This document shows positions 53,317 to 62,448 of a stretch of 64,000 nucleotides of DNA, in pieces. Origin of the DNA: Polaribacter porphyrae (GTDB lineage: Bacteria > Bacteroidota > Bacteroidia > Flavobacteriales > Flavobacteriaceae); contig NZ_MSCN01000001.1 of the NCBI RefSeq assembly GCF_002954685.1, forward strand, positions 897,600 to 961,599, read 5' to 3'. Numbering within the stretch: the stretch's first letter is position 1; each line of letters starts with the position of its first letter. The position numbers and the translations under genes were made by a program. The notes under the pieces are model-generated. The model saw nothing but the letters and a program-made list of their open reading frames with translations. It did not search any database and had not been told where the DNA came from.

Positions 53317-54259
53317 CTAAAACTCTGTAGTTTTCCTTCATATTAATAGGTCTTTCTATGCTGCCTGTTAACTTTTCTTTCCAGTCATTCCATTTGTATT
53401 TTTTTGCAAAAATGAAGATTAAAATAGGGAAAATAACAAATACAGGCACATAAACATCAACTCCTAAAGCAGGTTCTGATAAATCAATTAAAATTGAATC
53501 TGTTTGAAAAACGGTATAATCTGCAGTAACTAGTAGTGCTGTAATTAAGTTGTTTGCTGCATGAAAGCCAATCGCGAGTTCCAAACCTTCGTCCATTAAA
53601 GTTATGATGCCTAAAAATAGACCTGTACCAATATAATACACTAAAAGTTCATAGCCCATTTTAGCAACTTCTGGGTTTGCTATATGCAATAATCCAAAAA
53701 CAACAGATGTGAAAATTAAAGGGAATAATCTATTTTTAGTAGCAATACCTAGACCTTGCATTAAATATCCTCTAAAAAAATATTCTTCGAAACTAGTTTG
53801 CAATGGTATTAAAATAACACCAATTAAAGCTAATATTAAAAACTTATCAAGGTTAAAATTCCATTGGTAATTTTCAGGTGATATTGTATAATCTATCACT
53901 AAAAAAAGAACTGTAATCGTTCCCCAAAGCAAAAAAGCAACAAATATACGTTTCCAATCTGTTTTTTTTCTTGATGTAGTTAATGATGTTAATGTTTGTT
54001 TATGTACAACTTTTACCCAAAAAAACAATGCAGCTAAACCAACTGCAAAGTAAGCTAGGCTTTCTGCTAAAAACCAATTTGCTCCTTTTTCAGCTATTTG
54101 ATTTTTCATAAATTCATCCATATTAAAATCTGGATCTAAATTTTCTAGTACAATTAATCCTATAAAATTTAATGCCATAAATCCAAAAAACAAACCTGCA
54201 AAAATTACATATTTCCACATTCCTAATTCTCCTTTAAATCCTTGCTGTATATAATTCAT
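53300..54259 (-). CDS. CPBP-family intramembrane protease
   Basis: 319 residues with about eight membrane helices. The ABI/CPBP motifs are present: EE and R in TSFEEYFFRGYLMQGLG, FxxxH-like GLLHIANPE, and HAAN in IGFHAANNLITALL. Members include Rce1-type proteases and bacteriocin-immunity proteins; the substrate here is unknown. It lies between menC and menE in the same run and is a common neighbour there in Flavobacteriia. Confidence 0.88.
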   Translation of the reverse strand: MNYIQQGFKGELGMWKYVIFAGLFFGFMALNFIGLIVLENLDPDFNMDEFMKNQIAEKGANWFLAESLAYFAVGLAALFFWVKVVHKQTLTSLTTSRKKTDWKRIFVAFLLWGTITVLFLVIDYTISPENYQWNFNLDKFLILALIGVILIPLQTSFEEYFFRGYLMQGLGIATKNRLFPLIFTSVVFGLLHIANPEVAKMGYELLVYYIGTGLFLGIITLMDEGLELAIGFHAANNLITALLVTADYTVFQTDSILIDLSEPALGVDVYVPVFVIFPILIFIFAKKYKWNDWKEKLTGSIERPINMKENYRVLDEIGA

Positions 54260-54283
54260 TTTTGTTTTTTATCATTTAGTGTA

Positions 54284-55324
54284 TTATTGAATATCGAGGT
54301 TCCAACTTAAACTGGTATTGTAATGTAATGCCCCATTTTTTACTTCTAATGGACTGACTACATTATTAGTAAACAGACTACCTGTACCCAAACCTTGTGG
54401 TAATTTACTTTGCAACGAATGTGTAAATTGAGCTATTGCATTCAACCCAATATTACTTTCTAAAGCAGAAGTAATCCACCAATCAATAGCATTATTCTCT
54501 GCAAATTTAATCCATTCTTTACTACCTGCAAAACCACCTACTAAACTCGGTTTTAAAATAATATATTGTGGCTTAATCTCTTTGATTATTTTCTCTTTAT
54601 CTTCGGATGAAAATACTCCAATTAATTCCTCATCAAGTGCAATTGGCAAAGGGGTTTTACTACACAATAGTGCCATTTCTTGAAGCTGCCCTTGCTTGAT
54701 TGGTTGTTCTATAGAATGTAAATCTAAAGCTGCTAACCTCTTTAATTTTTCTAAAGCATTATTTGGAGTAAAAGCTCCATTTGCATCAACTCTTAACTCA
54801 ATTTCTTTGGCTGAAAATTCTTTTCTTATCGATTTTAGCAATTCAATTTCTGCATCAAAATCTATAGCACCAATCTTCATTTTTATGCACGTAAAACCAG
54901 TTTTTAATTTTTCTTTTATCTGGTTTTTCATGAATTGTTTTTCTCCCATCCAAATTAATCCATTTATAGATATAGATTCATTTCCTTTTGTAAATTCTGA
55001 TGGAAACAATTCAAATTTATGAGTACTTTTTAATGATAAAAAAGCCTGCTCTAAACCAAATTGAATTGAAGGAAAATTGATTGTTTGAGCCAACAACTTG
55101 TTTAAACCTTGATTGATGTTTTTACAAACCCAGCTTAATTTTTCTTCATAATTAGGTACATCATCTGCACTTAATCCTCTAAACAAACCTGTTTCTCCAA
55201 TTCCTGTTTTACTATCTTTCTTTAAAATAATAAACCAAGTTTCCTTGGTTCTTAAAACCCCACGTGAAGTGCCACTTGGGTTTTTAAAATTAAGGATGTA
55301 TTTTTTGTATTCGGCTTTTATCAA
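54284..55324 (-). CDS. menC: o-Succinylbenzoate synthase
   Basis: 346 residues, enolase superfamily. Catalytic residues are visible: lysine pair in CIKMKIGA, metal ligands D in LRVDANGAF, E in HSIEQPIKQG, D in IALDEELIG, and the second lysine in YIILKPSLVGG. It dehydrates SHCHC to o-succinylbenzoate. A dipeptide epimerase is the main alternative in this superfamily, but the location with menA and menE settles it. Confidence 0.92.
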   Translation of the reverse strand: MIKAEYKKYILNFKNPSGTSRGVLRTKETWFIILKKDSKTGIGETGLFRGLSADDVPNYEEKLSWVCKNINQGLNKLLAQTINFPSIQFGLEQAFLSLKSTHKFELFPSEFTKGNESISINGLIWMGEKQFMKNQIKEKLKTGFTCIKMKIGAIDFDAEIELLKSIRKEFSAKEIELRVDANGAFTPNNALEKLKRLAALDLHSIEQPIKQGQLQEMALLCSKTPLPIALDEELIGVFSSEDKEKIIKEIKPQYIILKPSLVGGFAGSKEWIKFAENNAIDWWITSALESNIGLNAIAQFTHSLQSKLPQGLGTGSLFTNNVVSPLEVKNGALHYNTSLSWNLDIQ

Positions 55325-55333
55325 AAGTATTAA

Positions 55334-55849
55334 TTATTGCTGTTCTACAAATTCTTTAAAATTAGTTAAATATTGTGTGTCTTGCGTTTTAAATGTTCCT
55401 TTAAAATAAGGAAAAAGACAAGACATAATATATGAATGACTTCTACAAGTGGCATTTAAAATAATTTTGGTTTTTCCGTTTTCTTCTGAAAAAAGGTAAT
55501 CATTTGTTTTTAGCATATTTTCTGCATCATAAAACAATGTAACTTTTTCATTAGGTACATAAGCCATAACTTTTTCTGTCATGGTAATTTTTTCACCTTT
55601 ATTCTCCAAAATGATTTTATACTCACTTCCTGTAATACCAATATTCTTATTAATGGTTTCTATCTTTTCAATTTCTGGAATCCATTTTTTTGCATTCTCT
55701 TGATTATTAAACTCTTGAAATACTTTATTTAAAGATTTATTTACAACTACTTCTGTAGTGTAATTGGTTTCTTTTACAAATAAACCTGTAGCAAAAAAAA
55801 CAATGGATAATGCTGTTATAATGCCTAGTATAATTTTTATTTTTCTCAT
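55334..55849 (-). CDS. SRPBCC-family protein with membrane anchor
   Basis: 171 residues from ATG 55849 (MRKIKIILGIITALSIVFFATGLFVKET, an N-terminal membrane helix); an in-frame start at 55882 would overlap menA. The rest is a START/polyketide-cyclase-like fold: VVVNKSLNKVFQEFNNQENAKKWIPEIEKIETI, ITMTEKVMAYVPNEKVTLFYDAEN, TKIILNATCRS. It probably binds a hydrophobic ligand; being between menA and menC suggests a quinone-related one, but this is inference. Confidence 0.78.
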   Translation of the reverse strand: MRKIKIILGIITALSIVFFATGLFVKETNYTTEVVVNKSLNKVFQEFNNQENAKKWIPEIEKIETINKNIGITGSEYKIILENKGEKITMTEKVMAYVPNEKVTLFYDAENMLKTNDYLFSEENGKTKIILNATCRSHSYIMSCLFPYFKGTFKTQDTQYLTNFKEFVEQQ

Positions 55850-55856
55850 TTTATAT

Positions 55857-56783
55857 TTAAAATATAGTGTTTCCAACTGCAAAAAGAATAGCGAATAAAA
55901 AAGTACTCAAAGCTACTTTCTTTAATTCTTTGTCTAATTTTGCGGATATTTTATTATTTGCTACTGTTTTTACATTCAACATTAAAGGGACAAATGCAAC
56001 TAAAAATAAGATTTGCAAGGGAGAATTATAATCTGATAAAACAAAAATCAATGCTGAAATTAACGCTCCAAAAATTAAAAAATAATGATATTTTTTTGCT
56101 TTTTCTGTACCTAATTTTACAACCAAGGTATTTTTATTGTTTTTTTTATCTTCTTCTCTATCTCTTAAATTATTTAAATTTAATACTGCTGTACTCAACA
56201 AACCGATAGAAATTGCAGGTAAAAATATTTTGAAATTGATTTGTTTGGTGTATAGAAAATAACTACCAACAACACTCAATAAGCCAAAGAATAGAAATAC
56301 AAAAACATCACCAAAACCAGAATATCCATAAGCAGAATTACCTACAGTATATTTTATTGCTGCTGCTATTGAAGCTATTCCCAAGAAAAAGAATAAAATA
56401 GAATACCCAAAATTATTTTTACCAAAAGCAACATATATCAATGTCAAAGCTATAATTAATGTAATTATTGTTGTAACAAACATTGCTGTTTTCATTTGTT
56501 TTGGAGTAATTGCACCAGATGAAACCATGCGTGCTTCTCCTGTTCTATTTTTATCAGATCCTTTTATTCCATCACCATAATCATTAGCAAAATTTGATAA
56601 AATTTGAAAACCAATTGTGGTTAAAATTGCTAGCCAAAAAATTGAAGTAAGCCAAGGGATTCTTATTATTGATTCTTCAGTTAAAACATCATTCAGACCT
56701 AAATAAGATCCAACAATAATACCAGAAACAGATAAAGGTAATGTACGTAAACGTGCTGCTTTTATAAAACTTTTTACATCCAT
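55857..56783 (-). CDS. menA: 1,4-Dihydroxy-2-naphthoate prenyltransferase
   Basis: 308 residues, UbiA-family integral membrane enzyme attaching the prenyl tail in menaquinone synthesis. The first aspartate motif is NFANDYGDGIKGSDKNRTG and the second is LNNLRDREEDKKNNKNTLVVKLG; nine or so helices follow the family layout. The N-terminus (FIKAARLRTLPLSVSGIIVG) is typical of MenA. Its start overlaps the end of the PH-domain gene by 10 bases. Confidence 0.95.
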   Translation of the reverse strand: MDVKSFIKAARLRTLPLSVSGIIVGSYLGLNDVLTEESIIRIPWLTSIFWLAILTTIGFQILSNFANDYGDGIKGSDKNRTGEARMVSSGAITPKQMKTAMFVTTIITLIIALTLIYVAFGKNNFGYSILFFFLGIASIAAAIKYTVGNSAYGYSGFGDVFVFLFFGLLSVVGSYFLYTKQINFKIFLPAISIGLLSTAVLNLNNLRDREEDKKNNKNTLVVKLGTEKAKKYHYFLIFGALISALIFVLSDYNSPLQILFLVAFVPLMLNVKTVANNKISAKLDKELKKVALSTFLFAILFAVGNTIF

Positions 56784-58273
56784 GATTTTTTGCTTATTTC
56801 CACTTTATACAAAGCATGATTGTAAATTTTTATAGCTTCATTGTACTGCAAACAGGGTATAGTAATTTTACCAGATGCTGTTTGCAAAATAATATCAGCA
56901 ACATTGCTCTTTTTCTGAAAAAAAGTTTGTTTTAATTTTATATTCTGTACTTTAAAAACTTCTAAATAAGTAGCATGTGTTTCTAGTAAACCTCTACCAA
57001 CTAATAATAAAGAATCCGTAATTTTATAAAATCTCTTCTTTAACTTTTTTCTAATTAAAAAAACAAATAAAGGAACTGTAATTATTGTTGAATAGAAAAT
57101 TTCTAAATGAGGATGAAGAAAATAAACACCTATGTATAGAGCGATTAAAAAGAGAAAAGAAAAAATATAAACTCTTTTTTTATAATAAGAATCTGGGTAT
57201 TGTTTATTTTGAAATTCTACTTCTTCAAAATCAAATAAACTAGATTTTATTGTAGCAACTTGATCTTTTTTACAACCAACAATTTTAATTAATTTATTTT
57301 TCTTTTTATTCAATTTACCACTTACAGCTTGTTTAAAAGTTATAAATGAGATTCCTATAATACGTTTTATAGGGTTTGTAGAAACTGTAATATTTTGTAC
57401 TTTTTGCTTTTTTAATACTATTGATTTTTTTGTAAATAAACCCTGATTTATTTCAAAAGAATCATCATTTAAATAAGCCACCAAATTAAAGTGAATTAAA
57501 AATATTCTAACAAAAGAACTTATTAAGGCTGTAATTGTAAGTATAATAATTAAGATAAAAACAACAAAAAAACTTGTTGATACTGCATCTGTACTTTCTG
57601 ATATAAAACCATCTAAAGATTCTGTTCTGCCTAAACTATCTGCAATTTGTTGTATCTGTTGAAAAAAACCTAATACCAATGCCAAAAATAAAAAGAGGTT
57701 TTGAAGGTGATTTTCAGTTAAACTTACTTTAAATAATTCTTTCACAGAAATTTTAACTAATGGTTTTCTATCAAGTTCAGTAAATGTTTTAGTATCTAAA
57801 CTACTACTATTTGATATAATTTCTTTTAATGCCTTTGCCTTATCATAAGATAATGCTTTGATAGATATTTCTGATTTTGTAGAGCCAGCTGTTTCTATAC
57901 TTACTTCAAAAACATTAATAATTTGTTGAATTATATTTTGTTTAAAGTTGATATTTTGAATTCGATAAAAAGGAACAGATGTGTTCGTTTTTTTTAAAAT
58001 TCCTTGTTTTAAGATAAATTCTTCTCCATCGATTTTGAACTGAAAATTTTTATAAATTAAATAAGCTCTTACTAAAAGAAATATAAGAACACTAACTAAA
58101 CCTAGATAAAAGTAATTAGCACCTACATTAGAAATCTTTGAAAAATCTTTTAAGATAATGAATAAGAATATCCAAGTAAGCTTTATAACTCTATATATTA
58201 AATTGATATAGATTACTAAAATCCCTTTTGGAGATTGCCTAGAAAATTCTGAAAAGTTAAAAGAATTATTCAT
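56774..58273 (-). CDS. Large PH-domain membrane protein (YdbT-like)
   Basis: 499 residues with three bacterial PH-like (bPH2) modules, each after a pair of membrane helices. Module signatures are FKIDGEEFILKQGILKKTNTSVPFYRIQNINF, LNDDSFEINQGLFTKKSIVLKKQKVQNI and a third at SLLLVGRGLLETHATYLEVFKVQNIKL. It overlaps the smaller PH gene by eight bases, so the two likely form one complex. In Bacillus related pairs (YdbS/YdbT) relate to envelope stress and bacteriocin resistance; the role here is unknown. Confidence 0.85.
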   Translation of the reverse strand: MNNSFNFSEFSRQSPKGILVIYINLIYRVIKLTWIFLFIILKDFSKISNVGANYFYLGLVSVLIFLLVRAYLIYKNFQFKIDGEEFILKQGILKKTNTSVPFYRIQNINFKQNIIQQIINVFEVSIETAGSTKSEISIKALSYDKAKALKEIISNSSSLDTKTFTELDRKPLVKISVKELFKVSLTENHLQNLFLFLALVLGFFQQIQQIADSLGRTESLDGFISESTDAVSTSFFVVFILIIILTITALISSFVRIFLIHFNLVAYLNDDSFEINQGLFTKKSIVLKKQKVQNITVSTNPIKRIIGISFITFKQAVSGKLNKKKNKLIKIVGCKKDQVATIKSSLFDFEEVEFQNKQYPDSYYKKRVYIFSFLFLIALYIGVYFLHPHLEIFYSTIITVPLFVFLIRKKLKKRFYKITDSLLLVGRGLLETHATYLEVFKVQNIKLKQTFFQKKSNVADIILQTASGKITIPCLQYNEAIKIYNHALYKVEISKKSWM

Positions 58274-58775
58274 TAATTTTTGTACTAATGAATTCTTTAA
58301 TTTGTTGTGCCGTTTCTTTTTTTATTCCTTTTATTTCCAAATCATCACTAGAATCTCCTGCTGTGTATACACTTAAAGCAGCCAAGTCAAAAAGTCTTGA
58401 TACTGGTTTTTCGTCAATTTCTACATGTTGAATTCTAGAAAATGGTACTGTTGTCATTTTTTTTATAAACAAGCCAGAGGTATACGAAATATCTTTTTCT
58501 CTAACAGCATATTTTCTTTTAGGGAATCCTAAAAATAAGTGCAAAAAAATATATTCAAAGAAAAGAAAAAAAGCGATATATATAAAAGTGGTTTTACCAA
58601 GAAATTCTTCTGAAATAACAAAATGATGAAGAACTATTAATACGACTAGTAAAGGAATAAAAAACAGTAAAAAATTTATGCAGATTACTTTAAAGTAATT
58701 TTTATCAACTTTTGTAAATGCAATTTCAGTTATGTTTGGTAACTCTAAAACTACATCATTTTTAAAATTTTCCAT
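58266..58775 (-). CDS. Small PH-domain membrane protein (YdbS-like)
   Basis: 169 residues: two membrane helices (about 31-50, 63-80) and one bPH2 domain (about 90-165; KRKYAVREKDISYTSGLFIKKMTTVPFSRIQHVEIDEKPVSRLFDLAALSVYTAG). It lies six bases after the SPOR lipoprotein gene and overlaps the larger PH gene, matching the two-gene ydbS-ydbT arrangement. Confidence 0.87.
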   Translation of the reverse strand: MENFKNDVVLELPNITEIAFTKVDKNYFKVICINFLLFFIPLLVVLIVLHHFVISEEFLGKTTFIYIAFFLFFEYIFLHLFLGFPKRKYAVREKDISYTSGLFIKKMTTVPFSRIQHVEIDEKPVSRLFDLAALSVYTAGDSSDDLEIKGIKKETAQQIKEFISTKINE

Positions 58776-58781
58776 AATAAA

Positions 58782-59174
58782 TTACTGTTGTAATGCTTCT
58801 GTAATTGGTATTGGATAATCGTCTTTTAGAGCTTGTACAAATGCGTCTTTATAAATGTTTCTTATTTGTAATTTATAAGCTTTGGCTTCTCTGTAAGTGC
58901 TAAAATTGCCTAATCTATACTTTGTAAGTGAGTTTTCTTGATATATATTTACTCCTTCTAAACTAGCAAGCTCACTATTATCATTCTTTAAAGCAGCTAT
59001 TTGTACTGTAAACACAAGAGTTTGTGTATTTTCTTTTTCAGCAACTTTATCAACCTTAACTATAGTATCTTTTACAACAGGTTCTTTGACTTCTTGTACT
59101 GGCTTTTCTTCTTTCTTTTTACTACAAGAAAAAACTATTAATGTGAGTAATACTAAAATTGATTTTAGTTTCAT
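58782..59174 (-). CDS. SPOR-domain lipoprotein
   Basis: 130 residues with a lipoprotein signal (SILVLLTLIVFSCSKKK; lipobox VFSC). A lysine/valine-rich linker leads to a SPOR-type domain (about 50-125; FTVQIAALKNDNSELASL, YRLGNFSTYREAKAYKLQIRNIYKDAFVQAL). SPOR domains bind denuded glycan strands at division sites. Its start overlaps the stop of the Fe-S protein gene (TAATG), so translation is coupled. Confidence 0.87.
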   Translation of the reverse strand: MKLKSILVLLTLIVFSCSKKKEEKPVQEVKEPVVKDTIVKVDKVAEKENTQTLVFTVQIAALKNDNSELASLEGVNIYQENSLTKYRLGNFSTYREAKAYKLQIRNIYKDAFVQALKDDYPIPITEALQQ

Positions 59175-59956
59175 TATAATAAATTATTTGCTTCAGCTAT
59201 TAATTCTGCAATATCTTTTACAATAATTTCATCTTCTTTCTCTTTAAACTTAATTCCATCTGTCATCATTGTGTTGCAGTATGGGCAACCTGTTGCAATA
59301 ATTTGAGGATTTGTATCTAATGCATCTTCAGTTCTTAAAACATTTACTTCTTTGTTTCCTGGCTCTGCATCTTTAAACATTTGTGCACCACCTGCACCAC
59401 AACATAAAGCCGTAGATTTATGGCGTTTCATTTCTGTAAGATTAACTCCTAATCTTCTAATTAAATCTCTTGGAGATTCATAAACTTCATTAGCTCTGCC
59501 CAAATAACATGGGTCGTGAAAGGTTACTCTTTTTCCTTTTAAATTGGCATCATCAATTTTTAAACGTCCTTTGTCTATCAAATTTTGTATGAATTGAGTG
59601 TGATGATAAACTTCATATTTGCCACCCAAAGAAGGATATTCATTTTTGATTGTATTAAATGAATGTGGATCACAAGTCACTATTTTTTTTACTTCATAAC
59701 CATTTAAAATTTCAATATTCATCATGGCTTGCATTTGAAACAAAAACTCATTTCCAGCTCTTTTAGCAGCATCTCCTGTTGAGGATTCTTCTGTACCTAA
59801 AACAGCAAAAGCAACATTAGCTTGATTTAAAATTTTTACAAATGCTTTGGTAATTTTTTTTGCTCTATCATCATAACTTCCTGCAGAACCCACCCAAAAT
59901 AATACTTCTGGTTGTTTTCCTTCTGCAAAGTATTCTGCCATTGTTTTTACGTTCAT
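59174..59956 (-). CDS. HdrB-like Fe-S protein (CCG domains)
   Basis: 260 residues. Two cysteine-rich CCG-type motifs: ATGCPYCNTMM near the end and HDPCYLGRANEVYESPRD with ALCCGAGGAQMF, plus KIVTCDPHSFNTIKNEYP. These are like heterodisulfide reductase subunit B or glycolate oxidase iron-sulfur subunits. With the next gene upstream (an HdrC-like membrane Fe-S protein) it probably forms a quinone-linked electron transfer unit. The physiological substrate is unknown. Confidence 0.9.
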   Translation of the reverse strand: MNVKTMAEYFAEGKQPEVLFWVGSAGSYDDRAKKITKAFVKILNQANVAFAVLGTEESSTGDAAKRAGNEFLFQMQAMMNIEILNGYEVKKIVTCDPHSFNTIKNEYPSLGGKYEVYHHTQFIQNLIDKGRLKIDDANLKGKRVTFHDPCYLGRANEVYESPRDLIRRLGVNLTEMKRHKSTALCCGAGGAQMFKDAEPGNKEVNVLRTEDALDTNPQIIATGCPYCNTMMTDGIKFKEKEDEIIVKDIAELIAEANNLL

Positions 59957-59996
59957 TCCGAAATTGTTTAACTGTTGAAACGTTTAGTTATTAAAA

Positions 59997-60044
59997 CTTC
60001 TCGATATAAATTTATTCGTTCCTCATAAATTCACTCGAAGTGAC
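59997..60044. repeat. Short repeat between the two Fe-S protein genes
   Basis: Minus-strand GTCACTTCGAGTG...ATCGAGAAG resembles the GTCATTTTGAG/TCTCGA repeat family between proA and proB, though pairing is weak. It fills part of a 129-base gap with no gene. Confidence 0.45.
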
Positions 60045-60085
60045 ATTTACTAAAAACTGCCACTGATAAACTGTAAACTAATTTA

Positions 60086-61402
60086 TTAATCTTCTTTTGC
60101 CCAGTTTAATCTATCTTGTTGGCTATATTGCCACATTGCACCATTGTTTTCTACATTGGTCATCATCATATTTAACTCTTGTGGTGCTGCACTTTCTTCC
60201 ATTACTAAATATCTACGCATATCCATAATAATAGAAAGTGGATCTATATTTACAGGGCATTCTTCTACACAAGCATTACAACTTGTACAAGCCCAAAGTT
60301 CTTCTGTAGAAATATAATCGTTTAACAATTGTTTGCCATCATCTTTAAATTCTCCATTATTGGTATCAATATTTCTACCTACTTCTTCTAGTCTATCTCT
60401 TGTATCCATCATAATCTTACGAGGAGATAATTTTTTGCCTGTTAAGTTTGCAGGGCATGCTGAAGTACATCTACCACATTCTGTACACGTATATGCATTT
60501 AGTAATTGAACCCAATTTAAATCTTGTACATCACTTGCTCCAAATTTTTCTGGGACAGTTTCTTCTGCTCCTTCTTCTGGCATTGCATAAGGGTCTGCAC
60601 TTGGATCCATCATCAATTTTACTTCATTAGTAACAGATTCTAGATTTGTAAATTGACCCTTAGGTTTTAGGTTGGCGAAATATGTATTTGGAAATGCTAA
60701 TAAAATATGTAAATGTTTTGAATAGTATAAATAATTTAAAAAAACTAAAATGCCTAAAATATGAATCCACCAAGCAACTCTTTCTATTGTATGTAAGCTT
60801 TCAGTAGAAAAACCATCAAAAAGTGGTGCTATAAATTGACTAATTACATTCCCTACTCCTGCTTCTTGAAAAGGAGTGTCTGTAGCATTCATTGTTAAAA
60901 ACAGAGACATTAAAATAACTTCAAAATAAAGGATATAGTTACCATCGTTTTTTGGCCAGCCTTTCATTTCAGAGCTCAAAAATCTTTTGATATTTGCTAC
61001 ATTTCTTCTAAACCAAAATATAATTACAGCTACTAAAACTAACACTGCTAAAACTTCAAAAGTTCCTATTAAAAATCCATAAAATGCTTCTCCTAAAAAG
61101 TCTTGAAAAACTCTATGTGTACCTAATAAACCATCTACAACGATTTCGAGAACTTCTATATTAATAATAATAAAACCTACGTAAACAATAATATGCAAAA
61201 AACCCGATAAAGGTCTTTTAACCATTTTAGATTGCCCAAGAGCAATCATTGCCATGTTTTTCCAACGCTCTTTTTTATTATTAAACCTTTCTACATCTTT
61301 GCCTAGTTTAATGTTTCTTGATAGTTTACGTATATTTCTTACAAAAAAACCAACTCCAGCAAATAAGGCTAAAGCAAAAAGGATGTTTGGTAGGTATTGC
61401 AT
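60086..61402 (-). CDS. Membrane-bound HdrC/HdrE-like Fe-S reductase subunit
   Basis: 438 residues. Five membrane helices (about 3-22, 66-86, 107-130, 152-175, 205-225) with several histidines that may bind haem b, then a soluble part with two [4Fe-4S] sites: CTECGRCTSACPAN and CTSCNACVEECPVN. It looks like an HdrE-HdrC fusion and would receive or give electrons to menaquinone. It is followed by the HdrB-like gene and lies in the same run as the menaquinone synthesis genes. Confidence 0.9.
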   Translation of the reverse strand: MQYLPNILFALALFAGVGFFVRNIRKLSRNIKLGKDVERFNNKKERWKNMAMIALGQSKMVKRPLSGFLHIIVYVGFIIINIEVLEIVVDGLLGTHRVFQDFLGEAFYGFLIGTFEVLAVLVLVAVIIFWFRRNVANIKRFLSSEMKGWPKNDGNYILYFEVILMSLFLTMNATDTPFQEAGVGNVISQFIAPLFDGFSTESLHTIERVAWWIHILGILVFLNYLYYSKHLHILLAFPNTYFANLKPKGQFTNLESVTNEVKLMMDPSADPYAMPEEGAEETVPEKFGASDVQDLNWVQLLNAYTCTECGRCTSACPANLTGKKLSPRKIMMDTRDRLEEVGRNIDTNNGEFKDDGKQLLNDYISTEELWACTSCNACVEECPVNIDPLSIIMDMRRYLVMEESAAPQELNMMMTNVENNGAMWQYSQQDRLNWAKED

Positions 61403-61425
61403 GCTATAGGTGTTTAATTAATCTG

Positions 61426-62394
61426 TTAATCTTTTATAATAGCTAAACTATCTGGTAATGAAGGTTTATAAGGTTTTGGTTTTTTACCAAATAATGAAAA
61501 ATGAACATACCTTTTAGGATTTAATTTTAAATCTCTCATTAACTGTTCTAATTCTTTGGTAGCAGCTTCGATATTATTGTAAAGTTTATCATCATTTAAA
61601 AGTTTACCTATTGAACCATCATTAGAGTTTAATTTTTTTGATAGTTCATTAAAATTATCTACTGCGTTTTCAGCTTTTTTTACAATTGAATTTACGTTAA
61701 CCATGGTTAAACTATCAGAAATTTTACTTAAATTTTCTGAAATATTTTTTGTGTTTAGCAGAGTAGTTTTTAGATTTTCTTGATTTTGATCAATAATATT
61801 ATTTGTTAATTTAACAGTTTGTTTTAGGTCTCTAATAATTTCTCCAATATTAGATACAGAGCTATTAATATTATTTACAGTTTCATTATTCAATATTTTA
61901 TTAATACCACTAAATAGTGTATCTGCTTTTACAATTACTTGTTCTATTTTTGTTTGTAAAGGGTCTAACCTTTCACCTATTGAAGTAAATAGACTCTCTT
62001 CCATCTCACCTTTAAGCATATCTCCAGAAACTGCCAAATCACCCTCGTAATCTGGTATTATAGCCAAGTTAGAACCTGCTAACGGATTTGGAGAATATAT
62101 TCTTACAATACTATTTTTTGAGAATTGAAAGTCATTTTCAACAGCAAAAGTAACTATTAAATGACCTCTTGTTTCTTCTCGTTCATCAAATACAATCTCT
62201 TTAACTTGGCCAACTTTTAAACCATTTAAAGTTACAGTACTAGCTCTATTTAAACCTCCAATTTTCTTATATTCGACTTTAAATTCCCTTGCTTTTCCAT
62301 CAAGTAAATCATGGCCTTTAAGAAAATTAAAACCCCAAATAAAAGCAGTAATGATTAAAATAACAATAATACCTGTTTTTAATTCTTTTGACAT
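61426..62394 (-). CDS. MlaD/MCE-family protein
   Basis: 322 residues with an N-terminal membrane helix (TGIIVILIITAFIWGFNFL) and one MCE domain (about 38-115; FKVEYKKIGGLNRASTVTLNGLKVGQVKEIVFD, IYSPNPLAGSNLAIIPDYEGD). The rest is helical, probably forming a channel or coiled-coil assembly. MCE proteins carry lipids between the membranes. It is downstream of the amidase by 54 bases and near lptD, grouping envelope lipid functions. Confidence 0.92.
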   Translation of the reverse strand: MSKELKTGIIVILIITAFIWGFNFLKGHDLLDGKAREFKVEYKKIGGLNRASTVTLNGLKVGQVKEIVFDEREETRGHLIVTFAVENDFQFSKNSIVRIYSPNPLAGSNLAIIPDYEGDLAVSGDMLKGEMEESLFTSIGERLDPLQTKIEQVIVKADTLFSGINKILNNETVNNINSSVSNIGEIIRDLKQTVKLTNNIIDQNQENLKTTLLNTKNISENLSKISDSLTMVNVNSIVKKAENAVDNFNELSKKLNSNDGSIGKLLNDDKLYNNIEAATKELEQLMRDLKLNPKRYVHFSLFGKKPKPYKPSLPDSLAIIKD

Positions 62395-62448
62395 GAGTAG
62401 TAATTTAATAACAATATTACTAATAATTTTTGTGAGATGCTATCAAAA